DNA of 64,000 nt from Massilia kyonggiensis (GTDB lineage: Bacteria; Pseudomonadota; Gammaproteobacteria; Burkholderiales; Burkholderiaceae_D), in contig NZ_JANUGY010000016.1 in the NCBI RefSeq assembly GCF_024756235.1, positions 43,888-107,887 of the forward strand, written 5' to 3'. The translations under genes were made by a program, and so were the position numbers. Below the pieces are notes generated by a model. The model did not search any database. It was given only the letters and a program-made list of their open reading frames with translations, and was not told the origin of the DNA. The first letter of the stretch is position 1; the number at the start of each line of letters is the position of its first letter. Shown piece by piece: positions 45,112 through 53,715 of the stretch.

Positions 45112-45825
45112 TCAGACCGTGGCGCTGGCCTTGGTGTCCACGAGCGTCGGCCCGCGGCGCACGAGGTCCGACACCTGGCCGTCGATGATGTGCACGTTGC
45201 GCGTGGTGCGCACCGCCAGTTCCGGGTCGTGCGTGACCATCAGGATCGTCGTGCCGGCCGCGTTGATCTCTTCCAGCAGTTCCATCACGCCGCGCGCCAT
45301 CTGCGTATCGAGGTTGCCGGTCGGCTCGTCCGCCAGCAGCAGTTTCGGCGAGCCGGCGAGCGCACGCGCGATGGCCACGCGCTGCTGCTGGCCGCCGGAC
45401 AGCTCGGCCGGATAATGCTTCATGCGCGACGCAAGGCCCACCTTGGCCAGCGCGTCCTCGATGCGCTTCTTGCGCTCGGCCGCGTTGAAGCCGCGGTAGC
45501 GCAGCGGGACGTCGACGTTGTCGTACAAATTCAGGTCAGGAATCAGGTTGAAACCCTGGAAGATGAAGCCCAGCTTTTCGTTGCGCAGGCGGGAGCGGGC
45601 GTTGTCGTCCAGGCCCTTCACGTTGACGCCGTCGAGGATGTACTCGCCGGACGTGAATTCCTCGAGCAGGCCGGCGATGTTGAGGAAGCTCGTCTTGCCC
45701 GAGCCGGACGGACCGGTGACGGTAACGAACTCGCCTTCGCGGACTTCGATCTCGAAGCCGCGCAGCGCGTGCGTCTCGATCATGTGGGTGCGGTATACCT
45801 TGGAGAGATTGGTCATGCGCAGCAT
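45112..45825 (-). CDS. ABC transporter ATPase (LolD/MacB type)
   Basis: ATPase of 237 residues for the two FtsX-type permeases. Walker A is GPSGSGKTS, the signature is LSGGQQQRVAIARAL, and Walker B is LLLADEPTGNLD, the pattern typical of the LolD/MacB/FtsE group. The insertion LIPDLNLYDNVDVPLRYRGF is also typical of MacB-like ATPases. Cytoplasmic, associated with the inner membrane. It sits between the adaptor gene (17-base gap) and the first permease gene (9-base gap). Confidence 0.95.
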   Translation of the reverse strand: MLRMTNLSKVYRTHMIETHALRGFEIEVREGEFVTVTGPSGSGKTSFLNIAGLLEEFTSGEYILDGVNVKGLDDNARSRLRNEKLGFIFQGFNLIPDLNLYDNVDVPLRYRGFNAAERKKRIEDALAKVGLASRMKHYPAELSGGQQQRVAIARALAGSPKLLLADEPTGNLDTQMARGVMELLEEINAAGTTILMVTHDPELAVRTTRNVHIIDGQVSDLVRRGPTLVDTKASATV

Positions 45826-45842
45826 GGCTTGTCCTTTGTGGG

Positions 45843-47111
45843 TTACTGGTTGATCGAGATGCGTTGTGCGTTGTTGAAGGCGTCGGTGCCGGCGACGACC
45901 ACTTTGTCGCCCTGCTTCAGGCCCGAGACGATTTCGACGGCCGACATGCTCGTGGCGCCCATGCGGATCGGCGTGCGCGTGGCGATCCCGTCGCGCACGA
46001 CGTAGGCATAGCGCCCGCCCTCGCTCTCGACGAATGGGCCGCGCGCCACCATCAGCACGTTCGGTTTCTCTTCGATGAGCAGGCGCGCCGTCACGCGCTG
46101 GCTCTGGCGCAGGCCCTTCGGCTGTTCGCCGTCGAAGCGCACGCGCGCCAGCACCATGCTCTTGACGACTTCCGGCGACAGCGCCGACAGCTTGCCCGTC
46201 GCCGTGCCCGAGGGCAGCGTCACTTCGGCGTTCATGCCCAGCCCCAGGTCGGCCGCGTAGGTTTCCGGCACCTCGATCTCGACCTCGAGCTTCGACAGGT
46301 CGACAAGCGTCATCAGCGGCGCGTTCGCGGCGACGACCATGCGGTCCTGCACGTTGAGGGTGCCGATGAAGCCATCGACGGGCGCGCGCACGGTCAGTTC
46401 GTCGACGCGGCGCTGCGCTTCTTCCATCGACAGGCGCGCGCGTTCCAGGTCGTTCAGCTTCGTCTTGATCGCGAGCGCGACGTCCTCGCCTTCCAGCAGC
46501 GCGGCCTGCGAGGCGTGCTTCGCGCGGATCTGCGCGGACTGCACCGCGTCCTTCGCCTTCTGGTAATCGATCTTGGCGATGACGCCGAGTTGGCCCACGC
46601 TGTCGTAGCGCTCCAGCGTGCGCTGGGCGGACAGGCGGTCGATCTCGGCGGTGTCGGCCTCCTTCTGCGCCAGCAGCTTCTGCTTGCGCGACAGGATCTG
46701 CTGGCGCGCCACCTCGGCTTTCAGGCCTTCGTACGCGGACGTCTCGCGTTTCAGCACGTCCGTCAGGTCGGGCGATTCGAGCACGGCCAGCACCTGCCCT
46801 TTCTTGACGGTGTCGCCGGCGGCGACCTTCAGGTTGACGGTGGCGGGCGCCTTGGCATACAGGGTCGGGCTGACGGCGGCGACGACGCGGCCGTTGACGG
46901 ACGCGTCGCGCACGAGCGTGCCGCGCATGACCTCGGCGATGCGCAGGCGCGACGCGCTGACGGATGCTTCACTGCCGCGCCACGTCGACACGAGGCCGGC
47001 GCACAGGGCGGCAACCGCGACGGCGCTGCCGATCCAGAGCGCGCGGCGCTTCAGCTTGTGGCCCGGGGGCGGGGCGATGACGGCGTCTTGTTGGGAGGTA
47101 TCGCGGATCAT
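45843..47111 (-). CDS. MacA-type periplasmic adaptor (HlyD family)
   Basis: Membrane-fusion adaptor of 422 residues. A single N-terminal helix (ALWIGSAVAVAALCAGLVST) anchors it to the inner membrane. A biotinyl-lipoyl half-motif (AGDTVKKGQVLAVLESPDL), a long coiled-coil hairpin (about 125-220), the second lipoyl half (VRAPVDGFIGTLNVQDRMVV) and beta-barrel and membrane-proximal domains follow. It would link the permeases to a TolC-like channel, which is not encoded here. The start at 47111 is chosen because the sigma-54 promoter at 47146-47160 would begin transcription near 47134; an in-frame ATG at 47156 would lie upstream of that transcript. No good Shine-Dalgarno sequence is visible at 47111. 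First gene of the six-gene operon. Confidence 0.9.
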   Translation of the reverse strand: MIRDTSQQDAVIAPPPGHKLKRRALWIGSAVAVAALCAGLVSTWRGSEASVSASRLRIAEVMRGTLVRDASVNGRVVAAVSPTLYAKAPATVNLKVAAGDTVKKGQVLAVLESPDLTDVLKRETSAYEGLKAEVARQQILSRKQKLLAQKEADTAEIDRLSAQRTLERYDSVGQLGVIAKIDYQKAKDAVQSAQIRAKHASQAALLEGEDVALAIKTKLNDLERARLSMEEAQRRVDELTVRAPVDGFIGTLNVQDRMVVAANAPLMTLVDLSKLEVEIEVPETYAADLGLGMNAEVTLPSGTATGKLSALSPEVVKSMVLARVRFDGEQPKGLRQSQRVTARLLIEEKPNVLMVARGPFVESEGGRYAYVVRDGIATRTPIRMGATSMSAVEIVSGLKQGDKVVVAGTDAFNNAQRISINQ

Positions 47112-47145
47112 GATGTGGACACGGGTTGTGGACAGTGTCGTATTT

Positions 47146-47160
47146 GCATGATCCATGCCA
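47146..47160 (-). promoter_or_regulatory. Sigma-54 (-24/-12) promoter of the exporter/two-component operon
   Basis: On the minus strand TGGCATGGATCATGC runs from 47160 to 47146, with GG at 47159-47158 and GC at 47147-47146, exactly ten bases apart. It matches the sigma-54 pattern TGGCAC-N5-TTGC with two mismatches. The transcription start should be near 47134. The related promoter before the tldD operon begins with the same seven bases, TGGCATG. Confidence 0.78.
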
Positions 47161-47186
47161 GCCGCTAAGTCATTGATTTATTGGAA

Positions 47187-47248
47187 CGGACAGCGGACAC
47201 GGTTGCGTCCGCGACTGTCCGGAGGAGGTGTGGACGGACAGTGCGGAC
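47187..47248 (-). promoter_or_regulatory. Upstream activator sites for the exporter operon
   Basis: A cluster of GGACA/TGTCC half-sites. CGGACAGTCGCGGAC reads on the minus strand at 47221-47207, 47 bases before the -24 box, and is identical to 22632-22646 before the tldD operon. GCGGAC (47193-47198) and GTCCGC (47207-47212) form a perfect dyad, and further CGGACAG/GCGGAC sites lie at 47235-47248. They are probable enhancer sites of the NtrC-type regulator encoded in this same operon. Confidence 0.75.
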
Positions 47249-47283
47249 GGTCTCGATGCGGTGACAGATTTCGCTTCGGTAAT

Positions 47284-47402
47284 TCGGGGTCAGAGCACAT
47301 TATCCGACGCCGAGCCGTCAATTTTGGCGGCGTTACTGGCATGTAGGCGGGAAAAGGAAGACGTTGTCGAAGGCAGCCGGAAATAATGTGCTCTGACCCC
47401 GA
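47284..47402. repeat. Palindromic repeat, copy B (GGGGTCAGAGCACATT family)
   Basis: TCGGGGTCAGAGCACATTAT at 47284-47303 and its exact reverse complement at 47383-47402 are perfect 20-base terminal inverted repeats around 79 bases of unrelated sequence. The right end is three bases from the stop codon of the minus-strand allophanate hydrolase gene. No protein is encoded, and flanking target duplications are not obvious. Confidence 0.85.
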
Positions 47403-47405
47403 TTT

Positions 47406-49178
47406 TCAGGCCGCCCGGCGTGACAGGTACGCGCGCCACCCGCCGAACACGCTGATGTCGGTGGCGTTGGCGATGGCGGCCGGTTCGCAGATGAAGCCCT
47501 TGACCCGGCTGCCGTCCGCCAGTTCGAGCGAGCCGATGCCCAGCGGCGCCGGGATCTCGGCCACGAATTCGCCGAAGCGGCGCAGCGGCAGTTCCCACAC
47601 CTCGACCTCGATCGCCGCGCCGTCGCGGTCGACCCGGGCCAGGCCCGGCTTGGGCGGCGTCGTGCCCGGCAGCGCGTACAGGCGGTAGTGCGGCGCCGTA
47701 TGCGTGGCCGCGATCTTGCGTGCCCCCCGTTCCAGCAGCTGCCAGTTGAGCGGCTGGCCCGCGAGGTGCGCGCCGACGACCGCGACCTGCACCGTCGGTT
47801 CGGCGAACGGCAGGGGATCGGCGGCCAGCGCATCGGCCTCCGCGCCGCCCAGCAGCGCCGCGGCGGCCGTCGCGAGCAGGTGGTCGCTGCCGGCGGGGCC
47901 GATCAAGGTGACGCCGGCCGGCAGGCGGTCCGTCCGCGGCGTCCCCGGCACGGCCAGCGCGGCCATGTCGAAGAAGTTCACGAAGTTCGTGTAATACCCC
48001 AGCTGCGCATTCAGTTCCACCGGGCGTTCCAGCACGTCGGCGATGCGCGGCATGGTCGGCGTCGTGGGCACGAGCAGGAAGTCGTAGCCCGCGAGGCTGT
48101 CCTCGGCAGCGCGGCGCAGCGCCGCCAGCCGGTACTGGCCGTGGAAGGCGTCCGTGGCGTCGTACCCCTTGGCCTGGTCGATGATGCCGGCGACCACCGG
48201 ATGGGCGGCGTCCGGCTGCGCGTCGATGAAGGCGCCGACGGCGGCATGGCGCTCGGCGACCCACGGGCCCTGGTACAGCAGGGCGGCGGCGTCGCGGAAC
48301 GGGGTGTAATCCACCGTGCCGAACGTGCGGCCGGGCAGGTCGCGCAGCCGGGCGAGCGTCGCTTCGAAGGCGGCTTTCGCGGCCGCGTCGCCGAAGAATT
48401 CCAGCTGCGCGGGCACGGCGATGCGATAGCCGCGCCGGCGCACGCCTTGCGGCGCAATGCGGCGCGAATACGGGTCGTGCGGATCGTGCCCCGCCGCGGC
48501 CTGCACCACTTTCCACGCATCGGCCACGTTGAGCGCGAACACCGAGACGCAATCGAGCGTGCGGCACGCCGGCACCACGCCGCGCGTCGAGAGCAGCCCG
48601 CGCGTGGGCTTGAGGCCGACGATGCCGTTCAGGCCCGCCGGCACGCGGCCGGAGCCGGCCGTGTCCGTGCCGAGCGCGAAGGTCGCCATGCCCAGCGCCA
48701 CGGCGACGGCGGAGCCGGAACTGGAGCCGCCCGACACGTAGTCCGGATCGACCGCGTTGCGCACGGCGCCGTATGGCGAGCGCGTGCCGACGAGGCCCGT
48801 CGCGAACTGGTCCAGGTTCGTCTTCCCGACGAGCAGGGCGCCCGCCGCGACGAGCTGTTGCACCACCGGCGCCGATGCATCTGGCACGTAGGCATAGGCG
48901 GGGCAGGCGGCCGTGGTGGGCATGCCGGCCACGTCGATGTTGTCCTTGACGGCGAACGGAATGCCCAGCAGCGGCAGGCGCGCCAGCGCGGCGGTGCCTT
49001 CGGCCGCCAGCACGGCGTCGAGCGCCCGGGCCTGCGCGCGCAGCGCGGCGGCGTCCACGCGGCTGATCCAGATCTCGGGGCGGTCCGCGGCGGCGATGCG
49101 GGCCAGTACCTGCTCGATGCAGCGGCTGGGCGTCGATGCGCCGCTCAGGTAATCGGCGTGGATGGCGGTGATCGTCAT
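47406..49178 (-). CDS. atzF: Allophanate hydrolase (AtzF type)
   Basis: A protein of 590 residues, the usual AtzF/DUR1,2-type length. The amidase-signature triad is visible: Lys78 in FAVKDNIDVAG, the cis-Ser in GGSSSGS (149-155) and nucleophile Ser175 in DTAGSGRVP. The C-terminal 130 residues are the allophanate hydrolase extra domain (VGAHLAGQPLNWQLLERGA). It hydrolyses allophanate to ammonia and carbon dioxide, the last step of urea carboxylase or guanidine carboxylase pathways. Last gene of the guanidine operon, 19 bases after the porin gene. A palindromic repeat lies just 3' of it. Confidence 0.95.
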   Translation of the reverse strand: MTITAIHADYLSGASTPSRCIEQVLARIAAADRPEIWISRVDAAALRAQARALDAVLAAEGTAALARLPLLGIPFAVKDNIDVAGMPTTAACPAYAYVPDASAPVVQQLVAAGALLVGKTNLDQFATGLVGTRSPYGAVRNAVDPDYVSGGSSSGSAVAVALGMATFALGTDTAGSGRVPAGLNGIVGLKPTRGLLSTRGVVPACRTLDCVSVFALNVADAWKVVQAAAGHDPHDPYSRRIAPQGVRRRGYRIAVPAQLEFFGDAAAKAAFEATLARLRDLPGRTFGTVDYTPFRDAAALLYQGPWVAERHAAVGAFIDAQPDAAHPVVAGIIDQAKGYDATDAFHGQYRLAALRRAAEDSLAGYDFLLVPTTPTMPRIADVLERPVELNAQLGYYTNFVNFFDMAALAVPGTPRTDRLPAGVTLIGPAGSDHLLATAAAALLGGAEADALAADPLPFAEPTVQVAVVGAHLAGQPLNWQLLERGARKIAATHTAPHYRLYALPGTTPPKPGLARVDRDGAAIEVEVWELPLRRFGEFVAEIPAPLGIGSLELADGSRVKGFICEPAAIANATDISVFGGWRAYLSRRAA

Positions 49179-49197
49179 GATGTCTCGCGAAGAATGG

Positions 49198-50067
49198 TCA
49201 GAAGCCGTAGCTGAGGGTGGCCAGCAGGCGGTTGCCCTGCTTGACGCCGAAGCGGTTGTCGCCGCCGAGGAGACCTTGCAGGCCCCAGGTAAAACCGGCG
49301 CCGAGCGGCTGCGTGAAGCCGACGGTCAGGTGGCGCCAGCCGCCGGACGCCGACGCGCCGCCCGCGAAGCAGCCGTTGACGATGAAGCTCGTGCCGGGCG
49401 CGCAGCGCGTGCCGGTGAGCGTGTCGACCGTGCCCAGGTAGCGGCCTTCCTTGTGGTACGTGTAGAAGCCGAGCGTAGCGGAGAGGGTGATGTCGTGCGG
49501 GAGCGGCTGGCTCGCGGCCAGGGTCCAGTAGGTGTCGCCCCGGTTGCCCCAGACGACGTCCTTGAGCAGCGTCTGCGCCGTCACGCTGAACGGGCCGTAG
49601 CTGGCGCCCAGCTTGGTCTCGAACGCGTTGGCGTGCTCGCCGTTGACGTAGTAATAGCCCGTCAGGCCGACCGTGTAGCCGAATTCGCCCACTTTGCCGT
49701 TGTAGCCGCCGTGAAAGTCGTTCTCGATCGATTTCTTGTGCTGGAAGTCGGCGATGCTGCGGTCGGCATACGATTCGCCCAGGCGTTTGTACGAATAGTT
49801 GATCTGCGACGCCCAGTAGCCGAGAAAGAAGCCGGATGGGTCGTTCCAGTCCACGCCCCATTGCAGCGCGGGCTGGTCCGACTCGGGCGCGTCGGCGCCG
49901 GCATTGCCCAGGCCCGGCAGGCCGGGGCCATAGGTCGAGCTGACGCCGCGCAGGATGTATTTGCTGACCAGGTCCACGTGGCCCGTGAACGCGGGCGCGT
50001 CGTCGGCGTGGGCGGTGCTTGCCAGCAGCAGCGTGGCGAGGGCGAGGACGATCTTCTTGTCGTGCAT
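49198..50067 (-). CDS. TorF family putative outer-membrane porin
   Basis: A protein of 289 residues. The signal peptide (KKIVLALATLLLASTAHAD) leads to a mature beta-barrel starting GHVDLVSKYILRGVSST, the hallmark of TorF-like porins (conserved YxxRGxS). Many alternating aromatic strands and a C-terminal Phe (LLATLSYGF) fit an outer-membrane barrel. It sits inside the guanidine operon, between the carboxylase and allophanate hydrolase genes, with gaps of 30 and 19 bases. Porins are not usual parts of these operons; it may let guanidinium or related cations cross the outer membrane. That role is inferred from position. Confidence 0.88.
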   Translation of the reverse strand: MHDKKIVLALATLLLASTAHADDAPAFTGHVDLVSKYILRGVSSTYGPGLPGLGNAGADAPESDQPALQWGVDWNDPSGFFLGYWASQINYSYKRLGESYADRSIADFQHKKSIENDFHGGYNGKVGEFGYTVGLTGYYYVNGEHANAFETKLGASYGPFSVTAQTLLKDVVWGNRGDTYWTLAASQPLPHDITLSATLGFYTYHKEGRYLGTVDTLTGTRCAPGTSFIVNGCFAGGASASGGWRHLTVGFTQPLGAGFTWGLQGLLGGDNRFGVKQGNRLLATLSYGF

Positions 50068-50097
50068 GTGGACTCCTTGTTTTGGTTGCGTTCAGGT

Positions 50098-53000
50098 TCA
50101 GGGGGCGGCCGTGAAGACGGCGATGCGCTGGCCGGCCGCGACGGGCTTGCCCTCCGCGACGAGCCATTCGTCCAGCACGCCATCGGCGGTGGCGACGACG
50201 GGGATTTCCATCTTCATCGATTCGAAGATCGCCAGCGTCTCGCCCTCGCGCACGGCGGCGCCGGGCGGCACGACGATCTTCCACACGCTGCCGGGCACCA
50301 CGGCGGACAGGTACTGGCTGCCGTCGGGCAGGTCGGCCAGCGTGCCCGCGTCGGCGCCCGCTTCCTCGCTGACCCATTCGGCCTGGCCGCTCGTGCGCCA
50401 CCGTTCGCGCTCGGCCTCGAACGCGGCCTGCTGGCGCGTCTTGAACGCGGCGATGGCATCCGCTTCGCGCGCCAGGAACGCGTTGTAGTCGGCCAGCGAG
50501 AACGTCGTCTCCTCGATGCGCACGTCGAAGCGGCCGAGCGGGAAGTCGCGCCGGTGCTCGAGCAGGCGGTCTTCCGTCACCTCGTAGAACCGGATCTGGT
50601 CGAAGAAGCGCAGCAGCCACGGTTTGCCGTCGCGGAAGCTGGCCGTCTGGCGGTAGCGGTTCCACATCTGCACCGTGCGGCCGACGAACTGGTAGCCGCC
50701 CGGGCCTTCCATGCCGTACACGCACAGGTAGGCGCCGCCGATGCCGACGGCGTTCTCCGGCGTCCACGTGCGCGCCGGGTTGTACTTCGTCGTCACGAGG
50801 CGGTGGCGCGGATCGACCGGCGTCGCGACCGGCGCGCCCAGGTAGACGTCGCCCAGGCCCAGCACCATGTAGCTGGCCTTGAACACGACGTCGTACACGT
50901 CGCGGATCGAGTCCAGCCCGTTGATGCGGCGGATGAATTCGATGTTGCTGGGGCACCAGGGCGCGTCCGGGCGCACGGTCGTCTCGTACTTCTGGATCGC
51001 GAGGCGCGTCTGCGTGTCGTTCCACGCCAGCGGCAGGTGCACGATGCGCGACGGGACCACCATGTCCTCGACCGGGCCCTGCGCCGCCAGCAGCGCGCGG
51101 ACTTCGTCCAGCAGGTGCGCGGCGCCCAGGCGGCGATGGTCGAAGTGGACCTGCAGCGAGCGGATGCCGGGCGTGAGGTCGACGACGCCATCGAGGCGTG
51201 CGTCTTCCAGCGCGCACATCAGCGCATGCACGCGGAAGCGCAGGTTGATGTCCAGCGCGAGGTCGCCGAATTCCACCAGCAGGTAGTCGTCGCCGGCGCG
51301 GCGGAACACGACGCGCGTGCCGTCCGGCAGCGCCGCCTCTCCCGCGACGGCCGGCTGGGCCAGGCCTTGCTGCGACGCGGGCGGCGTCCACACGGGTGCC
51401 GCATCCGGCCGCTCGAACACGGCGTCCAGCGCCGCGCGCAGGGCCGCCGCCTCGTCGACGGACACGCGGTGGAAGCGCACCGTGTCGCCCGGTTTCAGCT
51501 GGCCCATCTTCCACAGGTCGCTCGATACGATCACGGCCGGGCACACGAAGCCGCCCAGGCTCGGGCCGTCCGGGCCGAGGATCACGGGCATGTCGCCGGT
51601 AAAGTCGATCGAGCCGATGGCATACGCATTGTCGTGGATGTTCGACGGGTGCAGGCCCGCTTCGCCGCCGTCCGTGCGCGCCCAGCGCGGTTTCGGTCCG
51701 ACGAGGCGCACGCCGGTGCGGCTGGAATTGAAGTGCACCTGCCAGTCCGTGCCGAAGAACGTGACGATGTCGTCGTCGGTGAAGAAGTCCGGCGCCCCGT
51801 GCGGGCCGTAGTGCACGGCGATGTCCCAGTGGTGTGCATAGGCGGGAATCGCGGCGGCCGCGAGTGCGCGCGGCTGGGCGGGGACGGGCCGGAGCTTGAC
51901 CATGTCGGCTGCGCGCACGGCGCGGCCGCCGTGGCCGCCGAACTGGCCCAGCGTGAACGTGGCGCGGCTGCCGAGGTACTCGGGCACGTCCAGGCCGCCC
52001 GCGAACGCGACGTACGCCCGCACACCGGCGCCGCGCACGCCGGCGAAGCGCAGCGTTTCTCCGGCCGCGATCGCGTGTGCGCGCCAGTTGGCGAGGTCGC
52101 GTTTGCCATCCGCACCGGACACGCTGGCCCCGAGGTCGGCACCGGCCAGCGCGATCGTGCACGCGCAGTTGAAGCGCAGGGTCGCGCCCTGCAGGGTCAT
52201 CTCCAGCGTGGGCGCGGCGATATCGTTGCCGAGCAGGTGGTTCGCCACGCGGTGCGCGTACGCGTCCATCGGGCCGGACGGGGGGATGCCGACGGCCCAC
52301 AGCCCCAGGCGGCCCGGGTAGTCCTGCACCGTCGTCTGGATGCCGCCGTCGAGAACCTCCACCGTCTGCGGCGTGAAGTCCATCGCGGCCAGCATTTGCG
52401 TGATCTGGCGGCCGGCGACGAAATCGTCGTAGCGCAGGATGCGCGCGAGGTAGGCAAGATTGGTCTCGATGCCGTCGATGCGCGACGTCTCGAGGGCACG
52501 CGCGAGCCGGTCGACCGAGGCGGCCCGGTCGTCCGTCTTGACGATCAGTTTGGCCAGCAGCGGGTCATAGTAGGGGCTGACGGTGACGCCGCGTTCCACC
52601 CACGTGTCCACGCGCAGGCCGGGCGCGAATTCGACGGCCGTCAGCACGCCGGAACATGGTTGAAAATTGCGCGCCGGGTCTTCCGCGTACACGCGCAGCT
52701 GCATCGCGTGGCCGTTCGGCACGAGCGAGGCCTGCTCCGGCAGCGTGAGTTCGCCGGCCGCCGCGCGGATCATCCATTCGACGAGGTCGACGCCGAACAC
52801 TTCTTCCGTCACGCCATGCTCCACTTGCAGGCGCGTGTTCACTTCGAGGAAGTAGAACGCGCCCGTGTCGGCATCCAGCACGTATTCGACGGTGCCGGCG
52901 GACAGGTAGTGAATGGCCGCGCCCAGGCGCACGGCGGTCGTGGCCAGCGCGTGGCGCGTGCCGTCCGACAGGCCGGGCGCGGGCGTCTCCTCGATCACCT

Positions 53001-53706
53001 TCTGGTTGCGGCGCTGGACGGAGCAATCGCGCTCGCCCAGCGACACGACGTTGCCGCGGCCGTCGCCGAAGATCTGCACCTCGACGTGGCGCGCGCGCTG
53101 CACGAATTTTTCCAGGTAGATGCCGCTGTTCTTGAAGTTGTTCTCGGACAGGTGGCGCACGGACGCGTAAGCGCCGGCCAGCTCGTCGTCGTCGCGGCAC
53201 AGGCGCATGCCGATGCCGCCGCCGCCCGCCGTACTTTTCAGCATGACGGGGTAGCCGATGCGGCGCGCTTCGGTCACCGCTTCGTCGACGCCGTCCAGCA
53301 GGCCGGTGCCCGGCAGCAGCGGCACGTCGGCCTGCTGCGCCAGTTCGCGCGCCGTGTGCTTCAGGCCGAAGTCGCGCATCTGCTGCGGCGTGGGGCCGAT
53401 GAACACGATGCCGGCCTGCGCGCACGCTTCCGCGAAGGCGGCGTTCTCGCTCATGAAGCCGTAGCCGGGATGGATCGCCTGCGCGCCCGTGTTGCGCGCC
53501 GCCGCGAGCACGCGCTCGGCCGACAGATAGCTGTCGCTGGCGGCGGCCGGGCCCACGCACACGGCTTCGTCGGCCAGGCGCACGTGCAGCGATTCGACGT
53601 CGGCCTCGGAATAGATGGCCACCGTCTTCATGCCGAGGCGGCGCGCGGTGCGGATCACGCGGCAGGCGATTTCGCCGCGGTTGGCGATCAGGATCTTGTC
53701 GAACAT
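50098..53706 (-). CDS. uca: Biotin-dependent guanidine/urea carboxylase
   Basis: A protein of 1202 residues with the full urea-carboxylase layout: biotin carboxylase (about 1-450; MFDKILIANRGEIACRVIRT, ATP-grasp loop STAGGGGIGMRL), carboxyltransferase made of KipA/KipI-like parts (about 465-1060; GIPPSGPMDAYAHRVANHLL), and a C-terminal biotin carrier domain with biotinylated Lys1165 in FESMKMEIP. The enzyme uses ATP and bicarbonate to carboxylate guanidine or urea. Guanidine is the likelier substrate because the operon starts with a guanidine-I riboswitch and carries both deiminase subunits. It lies nine bases after the second deiminase subunit gene. I did not assign the Asp/Asn that separates guanidine and urea carboxylases. 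Confidence 0.95.
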   Translation of the reverse strand: MFDKILIANRGEIACRVIRTARRLGMKTVAIYSEADVESLHVRLADEAVCVGPAAASDSYLSAERVLAAARNTGAQAIHPGYGFMSENAAFAEACAQAGIVFIGPTPQQMRDFGLKHTARELAQQADVPLLPGTGLLDGVDEAVTEARRIGYPVMLKSTAGGGGIGMRLCRDDDELAGAYASVRHLSENNFKNSGIYLEKFVQRARHVEVQIFGDGRGNVVSLGERDCSVQRRNQKVIEETPAPGLSDGTRHALATTAVRLGAAIHYLSAGTVEYVLDADTGAFYFLEVNTRLQVEHGVTEEVFGVDLVEWMIRAAAGELTLPEQASLVPNGHAMQLRVYAEDPARNFQPCSGVLTAVEFAPGLRVDTWVERGVTVSPYYDPLLAKLIVKTDDRAASVDRLARALETSRIDGIETNLAYLARILRYDDFVAGRQITQMLAAMDFTPQTVEVLDGGIQTTVQDYPGRLGLWAVGIPPSGPMDAYAHRVANHLLGNDIAAPTLEMTLQGATLRFNCACTIALAGADLGASVSGADGKRDLANWRAHAIAAGETLRFAGVRGAGVRAYVAFAGGLDVPEYLGSRATFTLGQFGGHGGRAVRAADMVKLRPVPAQPRALAAAAIPAYAHHWDIAVHYGPHGAPDFFTDDDIVTFFGTDWQVHFNSSRTGVRLVGPKPRWARTDGGEAGLHPSNIHDNAYAIGSIDFTGDMPVILGPDGPSLGGFVCPAVIVSSDLWKMGQLKPGDTVRFHRVSVDEAAALRAALDAVFERPDAAPVWTPPASQQGLAQPAVAGEAALPDGTRVVFRRAGDDYLLVEFGDLALDINLRFRVHALMCALEDARLDGVVDLTPGIRSLQVHFDHRRLGAAHLLDEVRALLAAQGPVEDMVVPSRIVHLPLAWNDTQTRLAIQKYETTVRPDAPWCPSNIEFIRRINGLDSIRDVYDVVFKASYMVLGLGDVYLGAPVATPVDPRHRLVTTKYNPARTWTPENAVGIGGAYLCVYGMEGPGGYQFVGRTVQMWNRYRQTASFRDGKPWLLRFFDQIRFYEVTEDRLLEHRRDFPLGRFDVRIEETTFSLADYNAFLAREADAIAAFKTRQQAAFEAERERWRTSGQAEWVSEEAGADAGTLADLPDGSQYLSAVVPGSVWKIVVPPGAAVREGETLAIFESMKMEIPVVATADGVLDEWLVAEGKPVAAGQRIAVFTAAP

Positions 53707-53715
53707 GGCGGTCTT

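Noticed and set aside
47156..47156. Start of the MacA-type gene at the upstream in-frame ATG
   Set aside because: It lies within the sigma-54 promoter, upstream of the predicted transcription start.
50098..53706. Simple urea carboxylase for urea breakdown
   Set aside because: The guanidine-I riboswitch and both carboxyguanidine deiminase subunits in the same operon make guanidine the better substrate call, though urea is not excluded by the sequence I could read.
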